Source of the DNA: Methylomonas sp. | GTDB lineage: Bacteria > Pseudomonadota > Gammaproteobacteria > Methylococcales > Methylomonadaceae | Length of the DNA stretch: 64,000 nucleotides | Reading direction: 5' to 3' | NCBI GenBank assembly: GCA_002928965.1 | Contig: PERU01000005.1 | Coordinates: forward strand, 62,001-126,000 | Shown: positions 18,101 to 27,360 of the stretch, in pieces | Layout: each line of letters starts with the position of its first letter | Numbering within the stretch: the first letter of the stretch is position 1 | The notes under the pieces: generated by a model | What the model was told of the DNA's origin: nothing | Databases searched by the model: none | What the model saw: the letters and a program-made list of their open reading frames with translations, nothing else | Translations under genes and position numbers: made by a program

Positions 18101-19861
18101 AATTACGTGGCGCTGTTTTCCGATATTACGCTGCTTAAATCACACGAACGGGAGTTGGAGCATATCGCCCATTATGATGCATTGACCGGTTTGCCCAACC
18201 GGGTGTTGCTGGCCGATCGTTTGCATCAAGCAATGGCGCACGCACAACGCAACGTTCAGTCGTTGGCGGTGGTATTTCTGGATCTGGATGGCTTTAAAGC
18301 CATCAATGACAATCATGGTCATAACATGGGCGATCATTTGCTGTTGATGCTTGCCAACCGTATGAAGCAAACCTTGCGTGAGATAGATACGCTATCCCGC
18401 TTGGGAGGCGATGAGTTTGTGGCGGTCCTTTTGAATCTGGCAGACATAGAGGCCTGTGCCCCCATGCTGCAACGCCTGCTTGAAGCAGCATCCGAACCGG
18501 TTAAAGTCGATAATGCGCTGTTGCAGGTGTCTGCCAGTTTAGGGGTTACTTTTTATCCGCAAACCGGCGATGTGGATGCGGATCAATTATTACGTCAGGC
18601 TGATCAGGCCATGTATCAGGCCAAGCTGGCCGGAAAAAACCGCTATCATTTATTTGATGCGGCCATGGATAACAATGTCCGGCACTATCACGAAAGCCTG
18701 GATCGCATCCGTCAGGCCTTGCTCAATCAAGAGTTTGTGTTGTATTACCAACCCAAAGTCAATATGCGCACTGGCGAGATTGTCGGTGTCGAGGCCTTGA
18801 TTCGTTGGCTGCATCCTCAAAAAAGCTTAATGATGCCGAACGCTTTTTTACCCGTCATTGAAGATCATCCATTGGCTGTCGAGATTGGCGAATGGGTGTT
18901 GGATACCGCCCTCAGACAAGTAAATGACTGGCAATCTGTCGGTTTGAAGATTCCGGTTAGTGTGAACATCAGTGCCAGACATTTGCAGGATTCCCGGTTT
19001 GTCGAGCGGTTGCGTGAACTGCTGGCAGCTTATCCGGCGGTCAATCCAGGTTGTCTGGAACTGGAAGTGCTGGAAAGCAGCGCATTGGAAAATATTGTAC
19101 AAGTTTCGCAAATCATGGACGCCTGCCGAGACATGGGCGTACTGTTTGCATTGGATGATTTTGGCACCGGTTACTGTTCATTGACCTATTTGAAACAACT
19201 GCCAGTCACCATGCTCAAAGTGGATCAAAGCTTTGTGCGTGACATGCTGGATGACCCGGATGATTTGGCTATTCTGGATGGCGTGTTGGGTTTGGCGACT
19301 GCCTTCGGCTGCAAGGTTATCGCCGAAGGTGTAGAGACTTTCGATCATGGCGAAATGCTTTTACAACTTGGTTGTGAATTGGCTCAGGGATATGGCATTG
19401 CCAAGCCGATGCCGGGAACTCAATTAGTGCAATGGTCTGTCGATTGGCAGACTCACCTGTCCTGGAGCGGGTTAACCGCCATGAAACGAGCTGATTTACC
19501 GCTGCTGTTTGCCCGCGCATGGCATCAGGCTTGGTATACCAAGCTTGAGCTGTATGTCGACGGCAAACTTAAATTACCGCCTCAGTTGCACAGCCATCAA
19601 TGTCAATTGGGACAATGGCTGGATACAAGCGCTACCCAACATTACGCTGACCATCCTCAATATCAATCCATCTATCAATTACATCAAGCAATGCATGCGC
19701 AGGCTATCGAAATCTGTCGTTTACATGGCCAGGGTCAAAACCCGGCAGCTCAATCAAAACTTTTAGAGCTGAGTATGATGCGCGACCAGTTGCTTGAGCA
19801 GTTAAGTCTGCTGGTCAAAACGGTGCATAGACGACACATGGGCTTGGGTTTGCTTCACTAA
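15188..19861 (+). CDS. CHASE/multi-PAS GGDEF-EAL cyclic-di-GMP enzyme with C-terminal CZB domain
   Basis: This protein of about 1,557 residues has a transmembrane helix (10-30), a periplasmic CHASE domain (about 55-215) and a second helix (about 310-335). Four or five PAS/PAC units (370-965) follow, then GGDEF (about 980-1130), EAL (about 1155-1400) and a final ~115-residue CZB-like zinc-binding domain (CQLGQWLD with flanking His residues). GGDEF is intact at 1073-1077 and preceded by the RxxD inhibitory site (REID, five residues upstream). EALIRW, DDFGTGYCSL, KVDQSF and EGVET support an active phosphodiesterase. Both making and breaking cyclic-di-GMP are possible. A GTG at 15185 directly precedes the chosen ATG. 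Confidence 0.92.
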   Translation: MLRYKSFKKSGLAWLILVLGLLSAVLASIQVKQSIEQQAIRQFAFVCDQITLKIQERLNAYALILRGGSGLFSASDNVTRQDWHAYVETLRAEKSVHGIQGIGFSVLIQPEQLDQHMARVRQQGFPDYAVKPAGERAIYSAIIYLEPFTERNLRAFGYDMYSEPVRRAAMEQARDTGQPALSGKVQLVQETQQDSQAGNLMYVPVYRKQMPIETVEQRRAALIGWSYSPYRMTDLMVGILGDWEAQAGMPVDMEIYDGLEAKPHALLFDNHVFNRHGFQRSLLQQRLIEFNGHQWSLRFYRSLLLNDSRLLPAWATLAGGFLLSGLLFGLLRSMNNTRANALRIAHKLTEELNDREQALQESEFRWKFAIEGSGDGLWDWNVPEDKAFFSINWKNMLGYQAHEIGNGKEEWVSRIHPDDKPAAMAALMTVLSGEKQSFRHEHRLRCKDGSFKWILDRGMVVNRSEEGQPLRIIGIHSDISLRKQVEDDLRFSEERFRVITSSAQDALVMQDAQGNISFWNPAAERLFGYSADEALGRNLHALLTPKRFIPAHQLAFPHFQKTGEGAAIGKTLEFFGQHRDGHEFPIELSLSAVQVQNAWHAIGIVRDISDRKRLQQEKDAALDLLQKIANRVPGMVYQYRLNPDGSHGIPYASGAIQDLFGISPDDVRNDASGLFKRIHADDYPSLLASIQQSAQAMSRWSFEFRSNYSDGSVHWLQGNAQPEREADGSTLWHGFISDITERKRDEAIFQALFQQSSFLASILDQQGRLIDINNTALQVIDAERDDVIGHYFPHTPWWNNPRDRVTLLAALNTAYQGKSESFEAVHSKPDGSHMDVIVSVMPIYHENGLNLAVIGLDITERKLAEEQLQLAASVFTHAGEGILITDAEGSIIDVNQAFCDITGYEPEDVMGQKPSLLSSGNENQDFFEQMWRYLIDNGEWYGEVWNRRKNGETFAEMLNISAVKDAEGRILNYVALFSDITLLKSHERELEHIAHYDALTGLPNRVLLADRLHQAMAHAQRNVQSLAVVFLDLDGFKAINDNHGHNMGDHLLLMLANRMKQTLREIDTLSRLGGDEFVAVLLNLADIEACAPMLQRLLEAASEPVKVDNALLQVSASLGVTFYPQTGDVDADQLLRQADQAMYQAKLAGKNRYHLFDAAMDNNVRHYHESLDRIRQALLNQEFVLYYQPKVNMRTGEIVGVEALIRWLHPQKSLMMPNAFLPVIEDHPLAVEIGEWVLDTALRQVNDWQSVGLKIPVSVNISARHLQDSRFVERLRELLAAYPAVNPGCLELEVLESSALENIVQVSQIMDACRDMGVLFALDDFGTGYCSLTYLKQLPVTMLKVDQSFVRDMLDDPDDLAILDGVLGLATAFGCKVIAEGVETFDHGEMLLQLGCELAQGYGIAKPMPGTQLVQWSVDWQTHLSWSGLTAMKRADLPLLFARAWHQAWYTKLELYVDGKLKLPPQLHSHQCQLGQWLDTSATQHYADHPQYQSIYQLHQAMHAQAIEICRLHGQGQNPAAQSKLLELSMMRDQLLEQLSLLVKTVHRRHMGLGLLH

Positions 19862-19909
19862 CGATCATGAAAACTCGAAATCACCTCGGCTAATCAATGT
19901 TGGGGAGCG

Positions 19910-19951
19910 ATGCCAGTCGTAATTCCATGATCTACGGTTCGCGACTGGCAT
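19910..19951. terminator. Inverted repeat between convergent genes
   Basis: ATGCCAGTCG (19910-19919) pairs perfectly with CGACTGGCAT (19942-19951) across a 22-nt loop. It sits between the GGDEF/EAL gene and convergent phoU. No clear T-tract is present, so it may be a bidirectional terminator or only a transcript-end stabiliser. Confidence 0.4.
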
Positions 19952-19977
19952 TACCCACGGTGACTTTTAACGCCCAA

Positions 19978-20697
19978 TCAACGGGTATTGTTGACGGTAT
20001 TTTCCATTTCTTCGCGGCTCAAATGCCTTACATCTTTACCTTTCACCATATAAATCACGTGTTCGCAGACATTGCAGGAATGATCGCCAATCCGTTCCAG
20101 GGCGCGAGCAGTCCATAACATATCCAGGGCTCGGGTAATGTTGCGCGGGTCTTCCATCATCTGGGTGATCAGTTGGCGGGTAATGCTGGTGTACTCGCGG
20201 TCCACTTTGCTGTCTTGCGCGGTGATGGCGATGACTTCTTCGGTGTCGGTGCGGGCATAAGAATCCAGGGCACCGTTCAGCATGTCCTTGACCAATTCAA
20301 GTAAATGCTCAATTTCGTAGTACTTGTCCTGGTAATAGTCCGTACCTTCCAGGCGCATGGTCATTTTGGCGATGCGAGTCGCTTCGTCACCGATTCTCTC
20401 CAGATCGGTGATGATTTTGATCGTGGCAATCAACATGCGCAAATCAAACGCAGCAGGCTGACGTTTGGCCATGATTTCGGTGCATTCATGGTCAATGTCT
20501 TTTTCCAATGCATTGACCAAATGATCCTGCTGAATCACTTTTTCGGCGCTTTCCCGGTCATAGCTCATAAAAGCTTTGGCAGCCAAATCAACTTGTTGTT
20601 CAACCAGTCCCCCCATGGTCAACACTTTGTTACGGATGTCTTCCATTTCATTGTTGAATTGTTTGGATATGTGTTGATTGATGATGGTGTTATCCAT
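19978..20697 (-). CDS. phoU: Phosphate transport regulator PhoU
   Basis: This 239-residue two-repeat alpha-helical protein links the Pst transporter to the PhoR kinase and represses the Pho response when phosphate is sufficient. Metal-binding motif copies are visible as EKVIQQDHLVNALEKDID and DLERIGDEATRIAKM in the first repeat, and DSKVDREYTSI with ALERIGDHSCNVCEHVIY in the second. It ends the pst operon, 11 bp behind pstB, in the canonical pstSCAB-phoU order. Confidence 0.96.
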   Translation of the reverse strand: MDNTIINQHISKQFNNEMEDIRNKVLTMGGLVEQQVDLAAKAFMSYDRESAEKVIQQDHLVNALEKDIDHECTEIMAKRQPAAFDLRMLIATIKIITDLERIGDEATRIAKMTMRLEGTDYYQDKYYEIEHLLELVKDMLNGALDSYARTDTEEVIAITAQDSKVDREYTSITRQLITQMMEDPRNITRALDMLWTARALERIGDHSCNVCEHVIYMVKGKDVRHLSREEMENTVNNTR

Positions 20698-20708
20698 TAA
20701 TTGCGCTC

Positions 20709-21551
20709 CTAACCGTAACGACCGGTGATGTAATCTTCAGTTTGTTTTTTTGCCGGATTGGTGAACAAGGTGCTGGTTTCGCCAAATTCAATCAATTCGC
20801 CCATGTACATGAACGCCGTAAAATCAGATACCCTGGCGGCTTGTTGCATGTTATGCGTGACGATGACAATAGTGTATTTTTCTTTGAGTTCGTCGATCAA
20901 CTCTTCGATTTTAAGCGTGGAAATAGGATCCAGTGCCGAAGCCGGTTCATCCAGCAGGATGACTTCCGGTTCGATGGCAATGGCACGGGCTATGACCAGT
21001 CGTTGTTGTTGCCCACCGGACAAGCCCAAAGCATTGTCGTTCAGGCGGTTTTTCACCTCGTCCCATAATGCCGCACCGCGCAGGGAGTTTTCGACGATTT
21101 CATCCAGTATCCGTCTGTCGTTGATACCCTGAATCCGCAAACCATAGGCGACGTTTTCGTAAATGGTTTTGGGGAAAGGGTTGGGCTTTTGAAACACCAT
21201 CCCGACCCGGCGTCGCAAAGCCGCGACATTGACGTTTTTGTCGTAAATATCTTCGCCATCCAGCAGGATTTTGCCCTGAATCGATACACCATCGACCAGA
21301 TCATTCATACGATTGATGCAGCGCAACAGGGTGGATTTTCCGCAGCCACTGGGACCGATATACGCTGTGACTTTTTTATGTGGCATTTGCATATTCACAT
21401 CATGCAATGCCTGTTTGCTGCCGTAAAACAGATTTAAATTTTCGACACTGATGCAGGTCTCCAATTGATCAAGGGCGGGTTTTTCGGGTCGATTCAGCAC
21501 ATTGAGATCAATGGCATGGGTTCTTCTGGGTTCTGTTTTGGTAGTATTCAT
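20709..21551 (-). CDS. pstB: Phosphate ABC transporter ATPase PstB
   Basis: This 280-residue ABC ATPase powers high-affinity phosphate import. Walker A is GPSGCGKST (66-74), the ABC signature LSGGQQQR is at 177-184, and Walker [13 protein letters not shown] follows at about 198-209. A ~30-residue N-terminal extension before [11 protein letters not shown] is common in proteobacterial PstB. It lies 8 bp behind pstA. Confidence 0.97.
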   Translation of the reverse strand: MNTTKTEPRRTHAIDLNVLNRPEKPALDQLETCISVENLNLFYGSKQALHDVNMQMPHKKVTAYIGPSGCGKSTLLRCINRMNDLVDGVSIQGKILLDGEDIYDKNVNVAALRRRVGMVFQKPNPFPKTIYENVAYGLRIQGINDRRILDEIVENSLRGAALWDEVKNRLNDNALGLSGGQQQRLVIARAIAIEPEVILLDEPASALDPISTLKIEELIDELKEKYTIVIVTHNMQQAARVSDFTAFMYMGELIEFGETSTLFTNPAKKQTEDYITGRYG

Positions 21552-21559
21552 TACAAACC

Positions 21560-23215
21560 TTAATTTTCTAATGCGCGATATTTTTCTCTTAAATTATTGC
21601 GTATGGCGATGGCAAACATGTTCAGGCCGACGATCACCATCACCAGCAGTAACGAGGTGGCATACACCAAAGGTCGAGCTGCTTCCACATTGGGACTTTG
21701 AAAGCCGACGTCGTAGATATGAAAGCCCAGATGCATAAATTTCCTGTCCAGATGCAGGTAAGGGAAGTTGCCATCCAGCGGTAAGGTTGGCGCCAGTTTG
21801 ACAACACCCACCAGCATCAACGGCGCCACTTCGCCTGCCGCCCGTGCAACCGCCAGAATCAGACCGGTCATAATGGCCGGACTGGCCATTGGCAGTACGG
21901 TGCGCCAAAGAGTTTCGGCCTTGGTGGCACCCAAGGCCAGACTGCCTTCACGGATGGATTTGGGGATGCGGGATAACCCTTCTTCAGTTGCCACAATCAC
22001 CACCGGCAGCGTTAATAAGGCCAGTGTCAGAGAGGCCCACATCAAGCCGGGTGTGCCGAACACCGGCGCAGGGGCGGCTTCCGGATAAAACAACCGGTCT
22101 ATGCTGCCGCCGAGGATATAGACGAAAAACCCCAATCCAAACACGCCATAGACAATGGAGGGTACACCGGCCAGATTATTGACTGCGATGCGGATAATGC
22201 GGGTAACAAAGCCCTGTTTGGCGTATTCGCGCAAATACACAGCGGCAATCACCCCCAGTGGCGTGACAATCACTGCCATCAGCATCACCATCATGACCGT
22301 GCCAAATATGGCGGGAAAAATACCCCCCTCGGTATTGGCTTCACGAGGATCTTCGCTGATGAATTGCCCGAAATTAACAATATATTCGATGGATTTATCC
22401 AGCAGTCCCATCTCGTTAGGCCGGATCATCTTCACCACCCGGTTTAACGGAATGGTGATTTGTTTGCCGCCAGCTTCGGCAACCACAATGCTGCAGCATT
22501 TGATTTGCTTGTTCAGTTGGGCCAGTTTTTCCTGAATGACTTTATAGTCCTGTTCGTAAGCCAGTTTTTGTGCAGCAAACTCCTGGCGTTTACTGTCATT
22601 CCATTGGTTTTTCAATTCCAGAGCCCGTTGCTTCAAGCGCAAATGCTCCAAATTGTAATTGATCGCGCCAAGTTGCTTGTCTTGTAATTGCTCGATTTCA
22701 TCGAACAGTTCCAAATCCGTTGCCAGTTTTTCCTGGGCGGTTTGCCAGGCTTGCTCGCCTTCCGCAATCACGGCACCATCCTGTTTCACAGTCAACAGAC
22801 GACCATAAAAGTTGCCCCACTCGCGGCGTTCGATGACGACCAAATCGTCAGGTGTGCTTCTGCTTTGAATGTATTGATCCTGTATCCAGCGAAAATCGGT
22901 GCCAAGAATATCCCGATTGCCGGTTTTGACTAACAATCGCAGCAAATATTCGGCGTTGTTCAATACCTCATGCCCGGCCGCTATCGCCTGGGCTTCATGC
23001 AGGAGTGATTGGTCAACTTCCTCACCAATAATCACACTGGCCTGCCCGGATTTGTCCTGATAGTGGTATTCCACAATATCGGCCGGCCAGAAGTGTCCCA
23101 GACCGCGCGCCGCAATTAAAAACAACAGGCCCACGACCAGCAATAAATTGATGCTGACTGCACCTGCCGTCAGCCATATCCACGGTGAACCGCTTTTAAA
23201 CCATGCTTTTATCAT
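21560..23215 (-). CDS. pstA: Phosphate ABC transporter permease PstA, long form
   Basis: This 551-residue inner-membrane permease has a C-terminal half (about 270-551) that is the normal PstA core, with six helices and the EAA loop region [24 protein letters not shown]. The N-terminal half adds a transmembrane helix and a ~230-residue periplasmic segment with a Gln/Lys/Glu-rich coiled coil (about 150-225). The long form is known from Pseudomonas-type gammaproteobacteria; the role of the extension is unknown. It overlaps pstC by 4 bp (ATGA). Confidence 0.94.
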   Translation of the reverse strand: MIKAWFKSGSPWIWLTAGAVSINLLLVVGLLFLIAARGLGHFWPADIVEYHYQDKSGQASVIIGEEVDQSLLHEAQAIAAGHEVLNNAEYLLRLLVKTGNRDILGTDFRWIQDQYIQSRSTPDDLVVIERREWGNFYGRLLTVKQDGAVIAEGEQAWQTAQEKLATDLELFDEIEQLQDKQLGAINYNLEHLRLKQRALELKNQWNDSKRQEFAAQKLAYEQDYKVIQEKLAQLNKQIKCCSIVVAEAGGKQITIPLNRVVKMIRPNEMGLLDKSIEYIVNFGQFISEDPREANTEGGIFPAIFGTVMMVMLMAVIVTPLGVIAAVYLREYAKQGFVTRIIRIAVNNLAGVPSIVYGVFGLGFFVYILGGSIDRLFYPEAAPAPVFGTPGLMWASLTLALLTLPVVIVATEEGLSRIPKSIREGSLALGATKAETLWRTVLPMASPAIMTGLILAVARAAGEVAPLMLVGVVKLAPTLPLDGNFPYLHLDRKFMHLGFHIYDVGFQSPNVEAARPLVYATSLLLVMVIVGLNMFAIAIRNNLREKYRALEN

Positions 23216-25491
23216 AACGAACTGTACTTTTGTCTCAGATTTTGACGGACCAATTCAGCCAGCGAATTGACAATAAAGGTGAACATGAATAGCACCAACG
23301 CAGCTAAAAACAGTACCCGGTAGTGGGTACTATCGACTTCCGATTCTGGCATTTCCACAGCAATATTGGCCGACAGGGTACGCAAGCCCTGGAAGATGCT
23401 GATGTCCATCACCGGTGTGTTACCGGTGGCCATCAATACAATCATGGTTTCACCCACGGCACGGCCCAAGCCAATCATCACCGCCGAGAAAATACCCGGA
23501 CTGGCTGTCAGAATCACCACTTTGGCCAGGGTTTGCCAAGGTGTGGCGCCGAGTGCCAGGGAACCTGTGGTTAAATGTTTGGGCACGCTGAAAATGGCGT
23601 CCTCGGCAATCGAAAACACCATTGGAATCACCGCAAAGCCCATCGCTAAACCGACCACCAGCGTGTTGCGCTGATCGTAGCCCAGACCAAATTCTTCGCG
23701 CATCCAGATGCGCAAATCGCCACCGAAACAGAGGGTATCTATGTATGGGCCGATCACGAATGATAGCCAAGTAAAAAACATCACCACGGGCACCAGAACA
23801 ATGGCATGCCACCCTTCCGGAACATGATTGCGCCATACTTTGGGCAGGCTTTGCCAAAAGTAGGCAAAAATCATTACGCCCAGCGGTACCAGCATCAATA
23901 AGGTGAAAATGCCGGTCAGATGGATTTCCACAAAAGGAGCCAGCCACAAGCCGGCCAGAAAACCTAAAATCACGGTCGGCAGCGCGCCCATGATTTCGAT
24001 GCCCGGTTTGATATATTGCCTGACACTGGGAGCCATGAAATAGCCGGTATAAACCGCGCCGCACAAGGCCAGCGGAATGGCCACCAACATGGCGTAAAAC
24101 GAGGCTTTCAGCGTACCGAACAATAACGGTGTAAGGCTCATTTTCGGTTCAAAATCGTTACTGGCTGCAGAAGATTGCCAAATGTAGGCGGGTTCGGCAT
24201 AGCTTTCATACCAAACTTTGCCCCATAACGATTTCCAGGATATTTCCGGATGTTCGTTATCAACTTTCCAGTGATGAATCTGACCATCTTCGGTTTGCAG
24301 CAACAAGGCATTGGCGCGCGGTGATAACGTGGCTGCCAGCGGTTTGCTGGAGCCGATTTTTTCCTTGATCGCCTCACGCTCGGCAGTGGTGTTGTAAATG
24401 CCGATTACGCCGTTGGCGTCGGCAACCAACAAACCTTTGCGGCGTTGTTCCGGATTGATGGTGATTAACGGCGCATCCGAGACTTTGAATGAGCGTAATT
24501 TTTGTACGCTGTGATGGTTTTGCTTGTCACGGACAATGGTCCATTGGCCTAATTCGCCTGAGCTGTCGCCTATCAATAACGACAGATCGCCGTTCAAAAA
24601 CTCCATGCTGCTGATTCGCGCACCACGATTCATCACATTCAGTTTATGTTTAATTACCGGTTGGGCTTTGTCATTAATATCCAATACGGTCAAATCACCG
24701 CTATGGTTTGCCAGATAGGCGTTACGAAACTCTTTATCGATCAACATGAAGTCGACATCACCAGAGGTCATATCCAGCAAGGCATCCGTCCGGTCCCAAC
24801 TGACATCATCGTCGAATAGCGATTGTTTTTTGCTAAGCGTGATTAATAACAAGCGGTTGTCAGCTGTTTTAGCCAAAAAGCTATTGTTTTTATCACCTAA
24901 CTTGAGGGTGAGCTGTGTGATTGCCTGATGGTTTGCATCCAATACCAATGGGTCAGTACCTAAGGGATATTGTATGGACGGGGTGATCAAGCGCTTGTTG
25001 TCAGGGTAGGATACTTTGTAGTCATGTCTGACAACCAAGGCACGGCCATCGGACAAGCCCAAACCGATCACGCCTTGATCCACGCCGCCATGCGAGAAAC
25101 TGCTGATTTGCAGGCCGTCAGGCACAGGCAGGTTGTCTACCTTGATGACCCGACCATCTGCCACGCTGAAAAAAATGGCTTTGCCGGTATCAGTGAAGCG
25201 CACGCCGATCTCGTTCTGTTCTTCCATCGACAGCAGTACCGTACTGCCCATGGCTGGCTCGGGTGCAGCATAGCTACTGACGGATTCGGCATGCGAAGCG
25301 ATTAACAACGGATATACGACATACAGCAGGTAAAAAAAGATCACCAAAATCGCGGCGATAATGCTCAAGCCACCGATCACCACTGCCTGAGCGACCAACT
25401 TGTCTTTGAGCAGGCGCCAGCGCTGATAGGCGTCACTTGAGGATAGCTGTAGCAGCGTCGATTTATCTGGGGAGGATTGGGTGTCTGACAT
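23212..25491 (-). CDS. pstC: Phosphate ABC transporter permease PstC, long form with periplasmic domain
   Basis: This 759-residue permease has a transmembrane helix (about 38-62), then a ~370-residue periplasmic domain built of beta-propeller-like repeats (GLGLSDGRALVVRHD, LLIGDSSGELGQWTI, GLLVADANGVIGIYN). The standard PstC permease core occupies about 460-759, with [25 protein letters not shown] as EAA loop. The extension, about twice the size of E. coli PstC, is a known feature of some gammaproteobacterial systems. Whether it contacts PstS is unknown. It is separated from pstS by 192 bp containing a strong hairpin. Confidence 0.94.
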   Translation of the reverse strand: MSDTQSSPDKSTLLQLSSSDAYQRWRLLKDKLVAQAVVIGGLSIIAAILVIFFYLLYVVYPLLIASHAESVSSYAAPEPAMGSTVLLSMEEQNEIGVRFTDTGKAIFFSVADGRVIKVDNLPVPDGLQISSFSHGGVDQGVIGLGLSDGRALVVRHDYKVSYPDNKRLITPSIQYPLGTDPLVLDANHQAITQLTLKLGDKNNSFLAKTADNRLLLITLSKKQSLFDDDVSWDRTDALLDMTSGDVDFMLIDKEFRNAYLANHSGDLTVLDINDKAQPVIKHKLNVMNRGARISSMEFLNGDLSLLIGDSSGELGQWTIVRDKQNHHSVQKLRSFKVSDAPLITINPEQRRKGLLVADANGVIGIYNTTAEREAIKEKIGSSKPLAATLSPRANALLLQTEDGQIHHWKVDNEHPEISWKSLWGKVWYESYAEPAYIWQSSAASNDFEPKMSLTPLLFGTLKASFYAMLVAIPLALCGAVYTGYFMAPSVRQYIKPGIEIMGALPTVILGFLAGLWLAPFVEIHLTGIFTLLMLVPLGVMIFAYFWQSLPKVWRNHVPEGWHAIVLVPVVMFFTWLSFVIGPYIDTLCFGGDLRIWMREEFGLGYDQRNTLVVGLAMGFAVIPMVFSIAEDAIFSVPKHLTTGSLALGATPWQTLAKVVILTASPGIFSAVMIGLGRAVGETMIVLMATGNTPVMDISIFQGLRTLSANIAVEMPESEVDSTHYRVLFLAALVLFMFTFIVNSLAELVRQNLRQKYSSL

Positions 25492-25546
25492 AACAAAACT
25501 TAGCTAGAAATACGAGGCGTCCTTGTATCACACACAAGGTTTGATT

Positions 25547-25589
25547 GTAAAAAACCGATAGATCACCCGTGTGAACCATCGGTTTTTTT
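25547..25589 (-). terminator. Hairpin terminator/attenuator between pstS and pstC
   Basis: A near-perfect stem with arms AAAACCGAT and ATCGGTTTT spans 25547-25589, with T-runs on both strands. It follows pstS and precedes pstC, so it would cut expression of the permease and ATPase genes below that of the binding protein. Confidence 0.85.
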
Positions 25590-25683
25590 GAGACTTGCAA
25601 ACAGTGCTGCCATTCATCGAGTTGTGGCGGCTGCACTGGAATCATGGGCTTCCTTGCCAGCTATCATTATCCGTAAATGATCT

Positions 25684-26673
25684 TTATTGAATCATGCTCA
25701 AGGCTTTTTCTGCGACCTTGGCCGGCATTGGAATGTAGCCGTCTTTGACTACTACTTGCTGACCGGTTTTAGATAACACCATCTTGATGAATTCTTTTTC
25801 TAACGGCGCCAATGGCTCGTTAGGTTTTTTGTTCACATAGACGTATAAAAAGCGAGACAAAGGATAAGCACCGGAAATGGCATTTTCAGCATTAGCTTCA
25901 ACAAATGGTGCACCTTCTTTGGCTGCCAGAGGCACCGCTTTAACACCTGAAGTGGAGTAACCGATACCTGAATAACCGATACCATTGCTGGAGGTGGTGA
26001 CGGCTTGTACCACGGAAGCCGAACCCGGTTGTTCGTTGACGTTATTTTTGAAGTCACCTTTACATAGCGCTTCATCTTTAAAGAAACCGTAGGTGCCCGA
26101 AACCGAGTTGCGACCATACAACTGAATGGGTTTGCCTGCCCAGCCACCAGTCAAGCCTACTTCACCCCAAGTGGTGATGTCTGTAGCATGACCGCACTTA
26201 CGGGTGGATGACAAGATGGCATCCACTTGTGGAATGCTCAGGGCTTTAATTGGGTTGTCCTTATGTACGAATACCGCCAAAGCATCGATGGCCACGGGAA
26301 TGGCAGTCGGTTTGTAACCGTATTTGCTCTCAAAATCATCGAGTTCGTTGTCCTTCATCTTACGGCTCATGGGGCCAAGATTGGAGGTGCCTTCAGTCAA
26401 AGCCGGCGGAGCAGTCGAAGAACCGGCAGCCTGGATTTGAATGTTCACATTCGGATAAGCCTTACCGAACTCTTCCGCCCACAAAGTCATCAGGTTGGCC
26501 AGGGTATCGGAGCCCACACTGGAGATATTACCTGATACGCCGCTGGCTGGGGCATAGTCTGGTAGGGCTGGGTCAACTGCAGTGGGGGCAGCCATAATGC
26601 CACCGGATAAACAGGCAGAGGACGCAAAGCCAAAACCCATGATGAGAGATTTCAGCGGAAATGTTTTTTTCAT
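25684..26673 (-). CDS. pstS: Periplasmic phosphate-binding protein PstS
   Basis: This 329-residue high-affinity phosphate receptor delivers phosphate to PstCAB. A signal peptide ([24 protein letters not shown].. cleaved after MAA) precedes [18 protein letters not shown]. The phosphate-contacting loops [27 protein letters not shown] and the [10 protein letters not shown] segment are visible. The ATG at 26673 is chosen over an in-frame start 19 codons upstream because it gives a proper signal peptide; the upstream codons run into the Pho promoter. Confidence 0.96.
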   Translation of the reverse strand: MKKTFPLKSLIMGFGFASSACLSGGIMAAPTAVDPALPDYAPASGVSGNISSVGSDTLANLMTLWAEEFGKAYPNVNIQIQAAGSSTAPPALTEGTSNLGPMSRKMKDNELDDFESKYGYKPTAIPVAIDALAVFVHKDNPIKALSIPQVDAILSSTRKCGHATDITTWGEVGLTGGWAGKPIQLYGRNSVSGTYGFFKDEALCKGDFKNNVNEQPGSASVVQAVTTSSNGIGYSGIGYSTSGVKAVPLAAKEGAPFVEANAENAISGAYPLSRFLYVYVNKKPNEPLAPLEKEFIKMVLSKTGQQVVVKDGYIPMPAKVAEKALSMIQ

Positions 26674-26730
26674 AGTATGTCTCGAGTAATGTGTAAAACC
26701 AAAATCTTTATTGCTTTGAAGGCATGGCAC

Positions 26731-26764
26731 ATAGTATGAAAGAATTATGACAGCTTTATGACAA
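26731..26764 (-). promoter_or_regulatory. Pho box (PhoB site) and -10 element of the pst operon
   Basis: On the minus strand TTGTCATAAAGCTGTCAT (26764-26747) matches the PhoB-box consensus of two 7-bp CTGTCAT repeats with a 4-bp spacer. Ten bases downstream lies TACTAT (26736-26731), placed as a PhoB-activated -10. The box begins only 7 bp from the folA stop codon. Confidence 0.9.
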
Positions 26765-26770
26765 AAAGGA

Positions 26771-27310
26771 CTATAACTGATTGTCGATATGCTTATTATG
26801 GCTGGTCGGCTTGTAGGGCTTGTTTTTGTTAGTTTTTAATGTCAGAAAGCGGTATGAAAAATCGACGGATGGATCGTTATTAACCTCTTCGCGGCTGATT
26901 TCATGCCATAAGGTGTAATCGATTTGCGGGAAATAAGTATCACCTGAAAAGGCTTTATCAATAACCGTCAGATGTAAATAATCGGCAACAGGCAGTAGCG
27001 CTTCATACAGAGTTGCCCCGCCAATCACAAATAACTGGTCACGATCTGACACAGCCTCTAAGGCTTTATCTATATCGTCAAATACTTGGCAGCCGGGTAT
27101 TTGATAAGCGGCAGTACGACTTATGATGAGGTTGTCCCGTCCTGGTAATGGTCTGCCAATGGCCTCATAGGTTTTCCGTCCCATCAAAATTGGCGAACCC
27201 AGCGTGATTTGCTTGAACCGCTGTAAATCCGCTGACAAGTGCCAAGGCATGTGACCATCGCGACCGATAACGCGATTATTGGCCATCGCCACGATCAGTG
27301 AAATTTTCAT
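26771..27310 (-). CDS. folA: Dihydrofolate reductase
   Basis: This 179-residue FolA reduces dihydrofolate to tetrahydrofolate with NADPH. Conserved [45 protein letters not shown] and [14 protein letters not shown] are all present, including the active-site Asp/Trp region. A ~20-residue basic tail ([19 protein letters not shown]) extends past the usual C-terminus. It is divergent from the asparaginase gene, leaving only 50 bp between starts. Confidence 0.96.
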   Translation of the reverse strand: MKISLIVAMANNRVIGRDGHMPWHLSADLQRFKQITLGSPILMGRKTYEAIGRPLPGRDNLIISRTAAYQIPGCQVFDDIDKALEAVSDRDQLFVIGGATLYEALLPVADYLHLTVIDKAFSGDTYFPQIDYTLWHEISREEVNNDPSVDFSYRFLTLKTNKNKPYKPTSHNKHIDNQL

Positions 27311-27360
27311 GGTTTGTGTTTAAGATGCACAGCTTGTTGAATAAGGCCCTGCATCATACT

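Noticed and set aside
23450-24064. 204-codon minus-strand frame
   Set aside because: Out-of-frame reading of the pstC coding strand; pstC motifs explain the region.
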